From: Nomia melanderi
Taxonomy: Eukaryota; Arthropoda; Insecta; Hymenoptera; Halictidae
Assembly (NCBI RefSeq): GCF_051020985.1
Contig: NW_027475138.1
Coordinates: 1,488,001-1,552,000, forward strand
DNA length: 64,000 bases
Direction: 5' to 3'
A program made the translations under genes and the position numbers. The notes under the pieces are model-generated. The model was not told the origin of the DNA and did no database searches. It worked only from the letters and a program-made list of their open reading frames with translations. Positions 11,879-24,030 of this stretch are shown here, piece by piece. How positions within the stretch are numbered: the first letter of the stretch is position 1; each line of letters begins with the position of its first letter.

Positions 11879-14505
11879 TTAGATACAGCGCAATAAACCA
11901 AAGTGAATTATCTGCAGGAGGCCCTGGCGCATGAATCTGGGCAGCGGGAACGACCTCGGACCACCAGGGGCCGAGAAAACCACAGTCTCATGGAGCCGGA
12001 CACTCAGGGTCAGGGGAAAATCCAATATATATCTGGTGATATCTCGGGTGCTATTACAGATAGCGCAATAAATCAAAGTGCATTGTCTGTAGGAGGCCCT
12101 GGCGCATGACTCTGTGCAGCGGGAACGACCTCGGACCACCAGGGGCCGAGAAAACTACAGTCTCATGCGGCCGGACACTCAGGGTCTGGGGAAAATCCAA
12201 TATATATCTGGTGATATCACGGGTCCTATTACAGATAGCGAAATAAATCAAAGTGCATTGTCTGTAGGAGGCCCTGGCGCATGAATCTGTGCAGCGGGAA
12301 CGACCTCGGACCACCAGGGGCCGAGGAAACCACAGTCTCATGGGGCCGGACACTCAGGGTCAGGGAAAAATCCAATATATATCTGGTGATATCTTGGGTG
12401 CTATTAGATATAGCGCAATAAACCAAAGTGAATTATCTGCAGGAGGCCCTGGCGCATGAATCTGTGCAACGGGAACGACCTCGGACCACCAGGGGCCGAG
12501 ACAACAACCGTCTCATGGGGCCGGACACTCAGGGTCAGGGAAAAATCCAATATATATCTGGTGATATCTCGGGTTATATTACAGATAGCACAATAAATCA
12601 AAGTGCATTGTCTGTAGGAGGCCCTGTCGCATGAATCTGTGCAGAGGGAACGATTTCGGACCACCAGGGGCCGAGACAACAACCGTCTCATGGGGCCGGA
12701 CACTCAGGGTCAGGGAAAAATCCAATATATATCTGGTGATATCTCGGGTTATATTACAGATAGCACAATAAATCAAAGTGCATTGTCTGTAGGAGGCCCT
12801 GGCGCATGAATCTGTGCAGAGGGAACGACCTCGGACCACCAGGGGCCGAGAAAACCACCGTCTCATGGCGCCGGACACTCAGGGTCAGGGGAAAATCCAA
12901 TATATATCTGGTGATATCTCGGGTGCTATTACAGATAGCGCAATAAATCAAAGTGAATTATCTGCAGGAGGCCCTGGCGCATGAATCTGTGCAGCGGGAA
13001 CGACCTCGGACCACCAGGGGCCGAGAAAACCACAGTCTCATGGAGCCGGACACTCAGGGTCAGGGGAAAATCCAATATATATCTGGTGATATCTCGGGTG
13101 CTATTACAGATAGCGCAATAAACCAAAGTGAATTATCTGCAGGAGGCCCTGGCGCATGAATCTGTGCAGCGGGAACGACCTCGGACCACCAGGGGCCGAG
13201 AAAACCACAGTCTCATGGAGCCGGACACTCAGGGTCAGGGGAAAATCCAATATATATCTGGTGATATCTCGGGTGCTATTACAGATAGCGCAATAAACCA
13301 AAGTGAATTATCTGCAGGAGGCCCTGGCGCATGAATCTGTGCAGCGGGAACGACCTCGGACCACCAGGGGCCGAGAAAACCACAGTCTAGTGGGGCCGGA
13401 CACTCAGGGTCAGGGGAAAATCCAATATATATATCAGGTGATATCTCGGGTGCTATTAGATACAGCGCAATAAACCAAAGTGTATTATCTGCAAGAGGCC
13501 CTGGCGCATGCATCTGTGCAGCGGGAACGACCTCGGACCACCAGGGGCCGAGAAAACTAAAGTCTCATGGGGCCGGACACTCAGGGTCTGGGGAAAATCC
13601 ATTATATATCTGGTGATATGTCGGGAGCTATTACAGATAGCACAATAAATCAAAGTTCATTGTCTGGAGGAGGCCCTGGCGCATGAATCTGTGCAGCGGG
13701 AACGACCTCGGTCCACCAGGGGCCGAGAAAACCACCGTCTCATGGGGCTGGACACTCAGGGTGAGGGTAATATCCAATATATATCTGGTGATATCTCGGG
13801 TGCTATTACAGATAGCGCAATAAATCAAAGAGCATTGTCTGTAGGAGGCCCTGGCGCATGAACCTGTGCAGCGGCAACGACCTCGGACCACCAGGGGCCG
13901 AGAAAACCACAGTCTCATGGGGCCGGACACTCTGGGTCAGGGGAAAATCCAATATATATCTGGTGATATCTCGGGTGCTATTACAGATAGCGCAATAAAT
14001 CAAAGTGCATTGTCTGCAGGAGGCCCTTGCGAATGAATCTGTTCAGCGGGAACGACCTCGGATCACCAGGGGCCGAGAAAGCCACCGACACATGGGGCCG
14101 GACACTCAGGGTCGAGGAAAAATCCAATATATATCTGGTGATATCCCGGGTGCTATTAGAGATAGCGCGATAAATCAAAGTGAATTATCTGCAGGAGGCC
14201 CTGGCGCATGCATCTGTGCAGCGGGAACGACCTCGGACCACCAGGGGCCGAGAAAATCACCGTCTCATGGGGACGGGCACTCAGGGTCTGGGGAAAATCC
14301 AATATGTATCTGCTGATATCTCGGGTGCTATTTGAGATAGCGTAACAAACCAAAGTGCATTGTCTGTAGGAGGCCCTGGCGCATGAATCTGTGCAGCGGG
14401 AACGACCTCTGACCACAAGAGGCCGAGAAAACCACCGTCTCATGGGGCCGGACACTCAGGGTCGAGGAAAAATCCAATATATATCTGGTGATATCTCGGG
14501 TGCTA
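11879..14505 (+). repeat. 15-monomer block, copy 2 (2,627 bp)
   Basis: This is the second copy of the preceding block. The offset is 2,452 bp up to about 13.1 kb and 2,627 bp afterwards, so it carries exactly one additional monomer, with the CATGGAGCC monomer duplicated around 12.95-13.3 kb. Apart from that extra unit the two copies differ by scattered single bases, for example AACTCCAG at about 9,711 versus AACTACAG at about 12,163. Confidence 0.85.
13422..13438 (+). repeat. 177-bp monomer, TA insertion (lineage 1)
   Basis: Same CTAGTGGGG plus TATATATATCAGG monomer, carried here by the 2,627-bp duplication. Confidence 0.88.
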
Positions 14506-14855
14506 TTACAGATAGCGCGATAAATCAAAGTGCATTGTCTGTAGGAGGCACTGGCGAATGAGTCTGTGCAGCAGGAACGACCTCGAACCACCAGGGGCCG
14601 AGAAAATTACAGATATTCGGAATCCGTCACCCAAGGTCATGTGAAAATCCAGCATATATCTGGTGATATTTCGGGTGCTATTATAGATACCGCAATAAAC
14701 CAAAGTGAATTATCTGCAGTAGGCCCTGGCGCATGCATCTGTGCAGCGGGAACGACCTCGGACAACCAGGGGCCGAGAAAGCCACAGACTCATGGGGCTG
14801 GACACTCAGGGTTAGGGAAAAATCCAATATATATCTGGTGATATCTCGGGTGCTA
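13981..14855 (+). repeat. marker block R (5 monomers), copy 1
   Basis: A five-monomer series that can be followed through the left half: CACCGACACATGG, then GGGGACGGGCACTC with AATATGTATCTGC, then CCTCTGACCACAAGAGG, then the diverged D monomer with TTCGGAATCCG, then GACTCATGGGGCTGG. A partial copy lacking the D monomer lies at 11,354-11,878. Confidence 0.85.
14544..14718 (+). repeat. diverged D-type monomer, copy 1
   Basis: The most distinctive monomer class. The middle third is replaced by TTACAGATATTCGGAATCCG followed by TCACCCAAGGTCATGTGAAA, where other monomers have CCACAGTCTCATGGGG. It also has GGCACTGGCGAATGAG and GCAGCAGGAACG. The total length is still 175 bp. The D-specific stretch contains the short palindrome CGGAATCCG. 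Confidence 0.9.
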
Positions 14856-15173
14856 TTACAGATAGTACAATAAATCAAAGTGCACTGTCTGTAGGAGGCC
14901 CTGGCGCATGAATCTGTGCAGCGGGAACGACCTCGGACCACCAGGGGCCGAGAAAACCACCGTCTCATGGGGACGGACACTCAGGGTCTGGCGAAAATCC
15001 ACTATATATCAGGTGATATCTCGGGTGCTATTAGAGATAACGCAATAAACCAAAGTGAATTATCTGCAGGAGGCCCTGGCGCATGAATCTGGGCAGCGGG
15101 AACGACCTCGGACAACCAGGGGCCGAGAAAACCACAGTCTAGTGGGGCCGGACACTCAGGGTCAGGGGAAAAT

Positions 15174-15190
15174 CCAATATATATATCAGG
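15174..15190 (+). repeat. 177-bp monomer, TA insertion (lineage 1)
   Basis: Same lineage, carried here by the 1,752-bp duplication. Confidence 0.88.
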
Positions 15191-15732
15191 TGATATCTCG
15201 GGTGCTATTAGATACAGCGCAATAAACCAAAGTGTATTATCTGCAAGAGGCCCTGGCGCATGCATCTGTGCAGCGGGAACGACCTCGGAACACCAGGGGC
15301 CGAGAAAACCAAAGTCTCATGGGGCCGGACACTCAGGGTCTGGGGAAAATCCATTATATATCTGGTGATATGTCGGGAGCTATTACAGATAGCGCAATAA
15401 ATCAAAGTTCATTGTCTGGAGGAGGCCCTGGCGCATGAATCTGTGCAGCGGGAACGACCTCGGTCCACCAGGGGCCGAGAAAACCACCGTCTCATGGGGC
15501 TGGACACTCAGGGTGAGGGTAATATCCAATATATATCTGGTGATATCTCGGGTGCTATTACAGATAGCGCAATAAATCAAAGTGCATTGTCTGTAGGAGG
15601 CCCTGGCGCATGAACCTGTGCAGCGGCAACGACCTCGGACCACCAGGGGCCGAGAAAACCACAGTCTCATGGGGCCGGACACTCTGGGTCAGGGGAAAAT
15701 CCAATATATATCTGGTGATATCTCGGGTGCTA

Positions 15733-16607
15733 TTACAGATAGCGCAATAAATCAAAGTGCATTGTCTGCAGGAGGCCCTTGCGAATGAATCTGTTCAGCG
15801 GGAACGACCTCGGATCACCAGGGGCCGAGAAAACCACCGACACATGGGGCCGGACACTCAGGGTCGAGGAAAAATCCAATATATATCTGGTGATATCTCG
15901 GGTGCTATTAGAGATAGCGCGATAAATCAAAGTGAATTATCTGCAGGAGGCCCTGGCGCATGCATCTGTGCAGCGGGAACGACCTCGGACCACCAGGGGC
16001 CGAGAAAATCACCGTCTCATGGGGACGGGCACTCAGGGTCTGGGGAAAATCCAATATGTATCTGCTGATATCTCGGGTGCTATTAGAGATAGCGTAACAA
16101 ACCAAAGTGCATTGTCTGTAGGAGGCCCTGGCGCATGAATCTGTGCAGCGGGAACGACCTCTGACCACAAGAGGCCGAGAAAACCACCGTCTCATGGGGC
16201 CGGACACTCAGGGTCGAGGAAAAATCCAATATATATCTGGTGATATCTCGGGTGCTATTACAGATAGCGCGATAAATCAAAGTGCATTGTCTGTAGGAGG
16301 CACTGGCGAATGAGTCTGTGCAGCAGGAACGACCTCGAACCACCAGGGGCCGAGAAAATTACAGATATTCGGAATCCGTCACCCAAGGTCATGTGAAAAT
16401 CCAGCATATATCTGGTGATATTTCGGGTGCTATTATAGATAGCGCAATAAACCAAAGTGAATTATCTGCAGTAGGCCCTGGCGCATGCATCTGTGCAGCG
16501 GGAACGACCTCGGACAACCAGGGGCCGAGAAAGCCACAGACTCATGGGGCTGGACACTCAGGGTTAGGGAAAAATCCAATATATATCTGGTGATATCTCG
16601 GGTGCTA
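15733..16607 (+). repeat. marker block R, copy 2
   Basis: Same five-monomer series, 1,752 bp after copy 1, with only scattered single-base changes. Confidence 0.85.
16296..16470 (+). repeat. diverged D-type monomer, copy 2
   Basis: Copy of the D monomer at +1,752 bp. It has ATAGATAGCG where copy 1 has ATAGATACCG. Confidence 0.9.
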
Positions 16608-19374
16608 TTACAGATAGTACAATAAATCAAAGTGCACTGTCTGTAGGAGGCCCTGGCGCATGAATCTGTGCAGCGGGAACGACCTCGGACCACCAGGGGC
16701 CGAGAAAACCACCGTCTCATGGGGACGGACACTCAGGGTCTGGCGAAAATCCACTATATATCTGGTGATATCTCGGGTGCTATTAGAGATAGCGCAATAA
16801 ACCAAACTGCATTGTCTGTAGGAGGCCCTGGCGCATGAATCTGTGCAGCGGGAGCGACCTCTGACCACAAGGGGCCGAGAAAACCACCGTCTCATGGGGC
16901 CGGACACTCAGGGTCGAGGAAAAATCCAATATATATCTGGTGATATCTCGGGTGCTAATAGAGATAGCGCAATAAACCAAAGTGAATTATCTGCAGGAGG
17001 CCCTGGCGCATGAATCTGTGCAGCGGGAACGACCTCGGACCACCAGGGGCCGAGAAAACGACCGTCTCATGGGGCCGGACACACAGGGTCAGTGAAAAAT
17101 CCAATATATATCTGGTGATATCTCGGGTGCTATTACAGATAGCGCAATAAATCAAAGTGCATTGTCTGTAGGAGGCCTTGGCGCATGAATCTGTGCAGCG
17201 GGAACGACCTCGGACCACCAGCGGCCGAGAAAACCACAGTCTCATGGGGCCGGACACTCAGGGTCAGGGGAAAATCCATTATATATCAGGTGATATATCG
17301 GGTGCCATTAGAGATAGCTCGATAAATCAAAGTGCATTGTCTGCAGGAGGCCCTGACGCATGAACCTGTGCAGCGGGAACGACCTCGGACCACCAGGGGC
17401 CGATAAAACTACCGTCTCATGGGGCCGGACACTCAGGGTCAGTGAAAAATCCAGTATATATCTGGTGATATCTCGGGTGCTATTAGAGATAGCGCAATAA
17501 ACCAAAGTGAATTATCTGCAGGAGGCGCTGGCGCATGAATCTGTGCAGCGGGAACGTCCTCGGACCTCCAGGGGCCGAGACAACCACAGTCTCATGGGGC
17601 CGGACACTCAGGGTCAGGGGAAAATCCAATATATATCTGGTGATATCTCGGGTGCTATTACAGATAGCGCAATAAATCAAAGTGCATTGTCTGTAGGAGG
17701 CCCTGGCGCATGAATCTGTGCAGCGGGAATGACCTCTGACCACAAGAGGCCGAGAAAACCACCGTCTCAAGGGGCCGGGCACTCAAGGTCTGGGGAAAAT
17801 CCAATATATATCTGGTGATATCTCGGGTGCTATTAGAGATAGCGTAATAAACCAAAGTGCATTGTCTGTAGGAGGCCCTGGCGCATGAATCTGTGCAGCG
17901 GGAACGACCTCGGACCACCAGGGGCCGAGACAACAACCGTCTCATGGGGCCGGACACTCAGGGTCAGGGAAAAATCCAATATATATCTGGTGATATCTCG
18001 GGTGCTATTACAGATAGAGCAATAAATCAAAGTGCATTGTCTGTAGGAGGCCCTGGCGCATGAATCTCTGCAGCGGGAACAACCTCGGACCACCAGGGGC
18101 CGAGAAAACCACCGTCTCATGGGGCCGGACACTCTGGGTCAGGCAAAAATGCTATATATATCTGGTGATATGTCGGGTGCTATTACAGATAGCGCAATAA
18201 ATCAAAGTGCATTGTCTGTAGGAGGCCCTGGCGCATGACTCTGTGCAGCGGGAACGACCTCGGACCACCAGGGGCCGAGAAAACTACAGTCTCATGCGGC
18301 CGGACACTCAGGGTCTGGGGAAAATCCAATATATATCTGGTGATATCTCGGGTCCTATTACAGATAGCGAAATAAATCAAAGTGCATTGTCTGTAGGAGG
18401 CCCTGGCGCATGAATCTGTGCAGCGGGAACGACCTCGGACCACCAGGGGCCGAGGAAACCACAGTCTCATGGGGCCGGACACTCAGGGTCAGGGAAAAAT
18501 CCAATATATATCTGGTGATATCTCGGGTTATATTACAGATAGCACAATAAATCAAAGTGCATTGTCTGTAGGAGGCCCTGGCGCATGAATCTGTGCAGAG
18601 GGAACGACCTCGGACCACCAGGGGCCGAGAAAACCACCGTCTCATGGCGCCGGACACTCAGGGTCAGGGGAAAATCCAATATATATCTGGTGATATCTCG
18701 GGTGCTATTACAGATAGCGCAATAAATCAAAGTGAATTATCTGCAGGAGGCCCTGGCGCATGAATCTGTGCAGCGGGAACGACCTCGGACCACCAGGGGC
18801 CGAGAAAACCACAGTCTCATGGAGCCGGACACTCAGGGTCAGGGGAAAATCCAATATATATCTGGTGATATCTCGGGTGCTATTACAGATAGCGCAATAA
18901 ACCAAAGTGAATTATCTGCAGGAGGCCCTGGCGCATGAATCTGTGCAGCGGGAACGACCTCGGACCACCAGGGGCCGAGAAAACCACAGTTTCATGGAGC
19001 CGGACACTCAGGGTCAGGGGAAAATCCAATATATATCTGGTGATATCTCGGGTGCTATTACAGATAGCGCAATAAATCAAAGTGAATTATCTGCAGGAGG
19101 CCCTGGCGCATGAATCTGTGCAGCGGGAACGACCTCGGATCACCAGGGGCCGAGAAAACCACAGTCACATGGGGCCGGTCACTCAGGGTCAGGGGAAAAT
19201 CCAATATATATCTGGTGATATCTCGGGTGCTATTAGATACAGCGCAATAAACCAAATTGAATTATCTGCAGGAGGCCCTGGCGCATGAATCTGGGCAGCG
19301 GGAACGACCTCGGACCACCAGGGGCCGAGAAAACCACAGTCTAGTGGGGCCGGACACTCAGGGTCAGGGGAAAA

Positions 19375-19391
19375 TCAAATATATATATCAG
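19375..19391 (+). repeat. 177-bp monomer, TA insertion (lineage 1)
   Basis: Same lineage with a private C-to-A change just before the TA run (AATCAAATATATATATCAGG). Confidence 0.88.
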
Positions 19392-19759
19392 GTGATATCT
19401 CGGGTGCTATTAGATACAGCGCAATAAACCAAAGTGTATTATCTGCAAGAGGCCCTGGCGCATGCATCTGTGCAGCGGGAACGACCTCGGACCACCAGGG
19501 GCCGAGAAAACTAAAGTCTCATGGGGCCGGACACTCAGGGTCTGGGGAAAATCCATTATATATCTGGTGATATGTCGGGAGCTATTACAGATAGCGCAAT
19601 AAATCAAAGTTCATTGTCTGGAGGAGGCCCTGGCGCATGAATCTGTGCAGCGGGAACGACCTCGGTCCACCAGGGGCCGAGAAAACCACAGTCTCATGGG
19701 GCTGGACACTCAGGGTGAGGGTAATATCCAATATATATCTGGTGATATCTCGGGTGCTA

Positions 19760-20634
19760 TTACAGATAGCGCAATAAATCAAAGTGCATTGTCTGCAGGA
19801 GGCCCTTGCGAATGAATCTGTTCAGCGGGAACGACCTCGGATCACCAGGGGCCGAGAAAACCACCGTCACATGGGGCCGGACACTCAGGGTCGAGGAAAA
19901 ATCCAATATATATCTGGTGATATCTCGGGTGCTATTAGAGATAGCGCGATAAATCAAAGTGAATTATCTGCAGGAGGCCCTGGCGCATGCATCTGTGCAG
20001 CGGGAACGACCTCGGACCACCAGGGGCCGAGAAAATCACCGTCTCATGGGGACGGGCACTCAGGGTCTGGGGAAAATCCAATATGTATCTGCTGATATCT
20101 CGGGTGCTATTAGAGATAGCGTAACAAACCAAAGTGCATTGCCTGTAGGAGGCCCTGGCGCATGAATCTGTGCAGCGGGAACGACCTCTGACCACAAGAG
20201 GCCGAGAAAACCACCGTCTCATGGGGCCGGACACTCAGGGTCGAGGAAAAATCCAATATATATCTGGTGATATCTCGGGTGCTATTACAGATAGCGCGAT
20301 AAATCAAAGTGCATTGTCTGTAGGAGGCACTGGCGAATGAGTCTGTGCAGCAGGAACGACCTCGAACCACCAGGGGCCGAGAAAATTACAGATATTCGGA
20401 ATCCGTCACCCAAGGTCATGTGAAAATCCAGCATATATCTGGTGATATTTCGGGTGCTATTATAGATAGCGCAATAAACCAAAGTGAATTATCTGCAGTA
20501 GGCCCTGGCGCATGCATCTGTGCAGCGGGAACGACCTCGGACAACCAGGGGCCGAGAAAGCCACAGACTCATGGGGCTGGACACTCAGGGTTAGGGAAAA
20601 ATCCAATATATATCTGGTGATATCTCGGGTGCTA
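19760..20634 (+). repeat. marker block R, copy 3
   Basis: Same series, 4,027 bp after copy 2 (23 monomers plus 2 bp). The first monomer reads CACCGTCACATGG instead of CACCGACACATGG. Confidence 0.85.
20323..20497 (+). repeat. diverged D-type monomer, copy 3
   Basis: D monomer in marker block R copy 3, with the same TTCGGAATCCG segment. Confidence 0.9.
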
Positions 20635-21722
20635 TTACAGATAGTACAATAAATCAAAGTGCACTGTCTGTAGGAGGCCCTGGCGCATGAATCTGTGCAG
20701 CGGGAGCGACCTCTGACCACAAGGGGCCGAGAAAACCACAGTCTCATGGGGCCGGACACTCAGGGTCAGGGGAAAATCCAGTATATATCTGGTGATATCT
20801 CGGGTGCTATTAGAGATAGCGCAATAAACCAAAGTGAATTATCTGCAGGAGGCCCTGGCGCATGAATCTGTGCAGCGGGAACGACCTCGGACCACCAGGG
20901 GCCGAAAAAACCACAGTCTCATGGGGCCGGACACTCATGGTCAGGGTAAAATCCAATATATATCTGGTGATATCTCGGGTGCTATTACAGATAGCGCAAT
21001 AAATCAAAGTGCAATGTCTGTAGGAGGCCCTGGCGTATGAATCTGTGCAGCGGGAACGACCTCGGGCCACCAGGGGCCCAGAAAACCACAGTCTCATGTG
21101 GCCGGGCACTCAGGGTCAGGGAAAAATCCATTATATACCTGGTGATATATCGGGTGCCATTAGAGATAGCTCGATAAATCAAAGTGCATTGTCTGCAGGA
21201 GGCCCTGACGCATGAACCTGTGCAGCGGGAACGACCTCGGACCACCAGGGGCCGATAAAACCACCGTCTCATGGGGCCGGACACTCAGGGTCAGGGGAAA
21301 ATCCAATATATATCTGGTGATATCTCGGGTGCTATTACAGATAGCGCAATAAACCAAGGTGAATTATCTGCAGGAGGCTCTGGCGCATGAATCTGTGCAG
21401 CGGGAACGACCTCGGGCCACCAGGGGCTGAGAAAACGACCGTCTCATGGGGCCGGACACTCAGGGTCAGTGAAAAATCCAGTATATATCTGGTGATATCT
21501 CGGGTGCTATTACAGATAGCGCAATAAATCAAAGTGCATTGTCTGTAGGAGGCCCTGGCGCATGAATCTGTGCAGCGGGAACGACCTCTGACCACAAGAG
21601 GCCGAGAAAACCACCGTCTCAAGGGGCCGGACACTCAGGGTCGAGGAAAAATCCAATATATATCTGGTGATATCTCGGGTGCTATTACAGATAGCGCGAT
21701 AAATCAAAGTGCATTGTCTGTA

Positions 21723-21897
21723 GGAGGCACAGGCGAATGAGTCTGTGCAGCAGGAACGACCTCGAACCACCAGGGGCCGAGAAAATTACAGATATTCGGA
21801 ATCCGTCACCCAAGGTCATGTGAAAATCCAGCATATATCTGGTGATATTTCGGGTGCTATTATAGATAGCGCAATAAACCAAAGTGAATTATCTGCA
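21723..21897 (+). repeat. diverged D-type monomer, copy 4
   Basis: D monomer outside the full marker block. It starts GGCACAGGCGAATGAG, and the following junction is GCAGGAGGCCCTGACG rather than GCAGTAGGCCCTGGCG, so its right neighbour is different. Confidence 0.88.
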
Positions 21898-24013
21898 GGA
21901 GGCCCTGACGCATGAATCTGTGCAGCGGGAACGACCTCGGGCCACCAGGGGCTGAGAAAACGACCGTCTCATGGGGCCGGACATTCAGGGTCAGGGGAAA
22001 ATCCAATATATATCTGGTGATATCTCGGGTGCTATTACAGATAGCGCAATAAATCAAAGTGCATTGTCTGTAGGAGGCCCTGGCGCATGAATCTGTGCAG
22101 TGGGAACGACCTCGGACCACCAGGGGCCGAGAAAACGACCGTCTCATGGGGCCGGGCACTCAGGGTCTGGGGAAAATCCAATATATATCTGGTGATATCT
22201 CGGGTGCTATTAGAGATAGCGTAATAAACCAAAGTGCATTGTCTGTAGGAGGCCCTGGCGCATGAATCTGTGCAGCGGGAACGACCTCGGACCACCAGGG
22301 TCCGAAAAAACCACAGTCTCATGGGGCCGGACTCTCACGGTCAGGGTAAAATCCAATATATATCTGGTGATATCTCGGGTGCTATTAGAGATAGCGCAAT
22401 AAATCAAAGTGCATTGTCTGTAGGAGGCCCTGGCGCATGAATCTGTGCAGCGGGAACGACCTCGGACCACCAGGGGCCGAGAAAACTACAGTCTCATGCG
22501 GCCGGTCACTCAGGGTCTGGGGAAAATCCAATATATATCTGGTGATATCTCGGGTCCTATTACAGATAGCGAAATAAATCAAAGTGCATTGTCTGTAGGA
22601 GGCCCTGGCGCATGAATCTGTGCAGCGGGAACGACCTCGAACCACCAGGGGCCGAGGAAACCACAGTCTCATGGGGCCGGACACTCAGGGTCAGGGAAAA
22701 ATCCAATATATATCTGGTGATATCTTGGGTGCTATTAGATATAGCGCAATAAACCAAAGTGCATTATCTGCAGGAGGCCCTGGCGCATGAATCTGTGCAA
22801 CGGGAACGACCTCGGACCACCAGGGGCCGAAAAATCCACAGTCTCATGGGGCCGGACACTCAGGGTCAGGGAAAAATCCAATATATATCTGGTGATATCT
22901 TGGGTGCTATTAGCGATAGCGTAATAAACCAAAGTGAATTATCTGCAGGAGGCCCTGGCGCAAGAATCTGTGCAGCGGGAACGACCTCGGACCACCAGGG
23001 GCCGAGACAACAACCGTCTCATGGGGCCGGACACTCAGGGTCAGGGAAAAATCCAATATATATCTGGTGATATCTCGGGTTATATTACAGATATCACAAT
23101 AAATCAACGTGCATTGTCTGTAGGAGGCCCTGGCGCATGAATCTGAGCAGCGGGAACGACCTCGGACCACCAGGGGCCGAGACAACCACCGTCTCATGGG
23201 GCCGGGCACTCAGGGTCAGGGGAAAATCCAATATATATCTGGTGATATCTCGGGTGCTATTACAGATAGAGCAATAAACCAAAGTGAATTATCTGCAGGA
23301 GGCCCTGGCCCATGCATCTGTGCAGCGGGAACAACCTCGGACCACCAGGGGCCGAGAAAACCACCGTCTCATGGGGCCGGACACTCAGGGTCAGGGTAAA
23401 ATGCTATATATATCTGGTGATATGTCGGGTGCTATTACAGATAGCGCAATAAATCAAAGTGCATTGTCTGGAGGAGGCCCTGGCGCATGTATCTGGGCAG
23501 CGGGAACGACCTCGGACCACCAGGGGCCGAGAAGACCGCAGTCTCATGGGGACGGACTCTCAGGGTCAGGGAAAAATCCAATATATATCTGGTGATATCT
23601 CGGGCGCTATTAGAGATAGCGCAATAAACCAAAGTGAATTATCTGCAGGAGGCCCTGGCGCATGAATCTGTGCAGCGGGAACGACCTCGGGCCACCAGGG
23701 GCTGAGAAAACGACCGTCTCATGGGGCCGGACATTCAGGGTCAGTGAAAAATCCAATATATATCTGGTGATATCTCGGCTGCTATTACAGATAGCGGAAT
23801 AAATCAAAGTGCATTGTCTGTAGGAGGCCCTGGCGCATGAATCTGTGCAGTGGGAACGACCTCGGACCACCAGGCGCCGAGAAAACGACCGTCTCATGGG
23901 GCCGGACACTCAGGGTCAGGGGAAAATCCAATATAGATCTGGTGATATCTCGGGTGCTATTAGAGATAGCGCGATAAATCAAGGTGAATTATCTGCAGGA
24001 GGCCCTGGCGCAT

Positions 24014-24030
24014 GCATCTGTGGCAGCGGG
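24014..24030 (+). repeat. 176-bp monomer, 1-bp insertion (same lineage as 8,088)
   Basis: CATCTGTGGCAGCGGG again carries the extra G. Flanking variants (CTCGGATCACC, and GGGTCTGGGG in the next landmark) match those around 8,088, pointing to a shared ancestral monomer about 16 kb apart. Confidence 0.87.

Larger units (their letters stand above)
13303..15054 (+). repeat. 10-monomer block, copy 1 (1,752 bp)
   Basis: This is the first of two tandem copies at an offset of 1,752 bp (10 x 175 + 2). It contains, in order, the CTAGTGGGG/TATATATATCAGG monomer, the CTAAAGTCTC monomer, the GGGTGAGGGTAATATCC monomer, the CACCGACACATGG monomer, the CCTCTGACCACAAGAGG monomer, and the diverged D-type monomer at 14,544. 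It overlaps the right part of the 2,627-bp block, so the duplications are nested. Confidence 0.82.
15055..16790 (+). repeat. 10-monomer block, copy 2
   Basis: This repeats the ten-monomer series of 13,303-15,054 at +1,752 bp. Differences are sparse, for example CGAGAAAGCCACCGAC at about 14,076 versus CGAGAAAACCACCGAC at about 15,828. The match ends at about 16.79 kb, where the haplotype changes to CAAACTGCATTG. Confidence 0.8.

Noticed and set aside
14614..14630. TTCGGAATCCG of the D monomers as a CENP-B box
   Set aside because: It has TTCG, but the required A and CGGG do not follow at the correct spacing. The motif is also limited to eight monomers.
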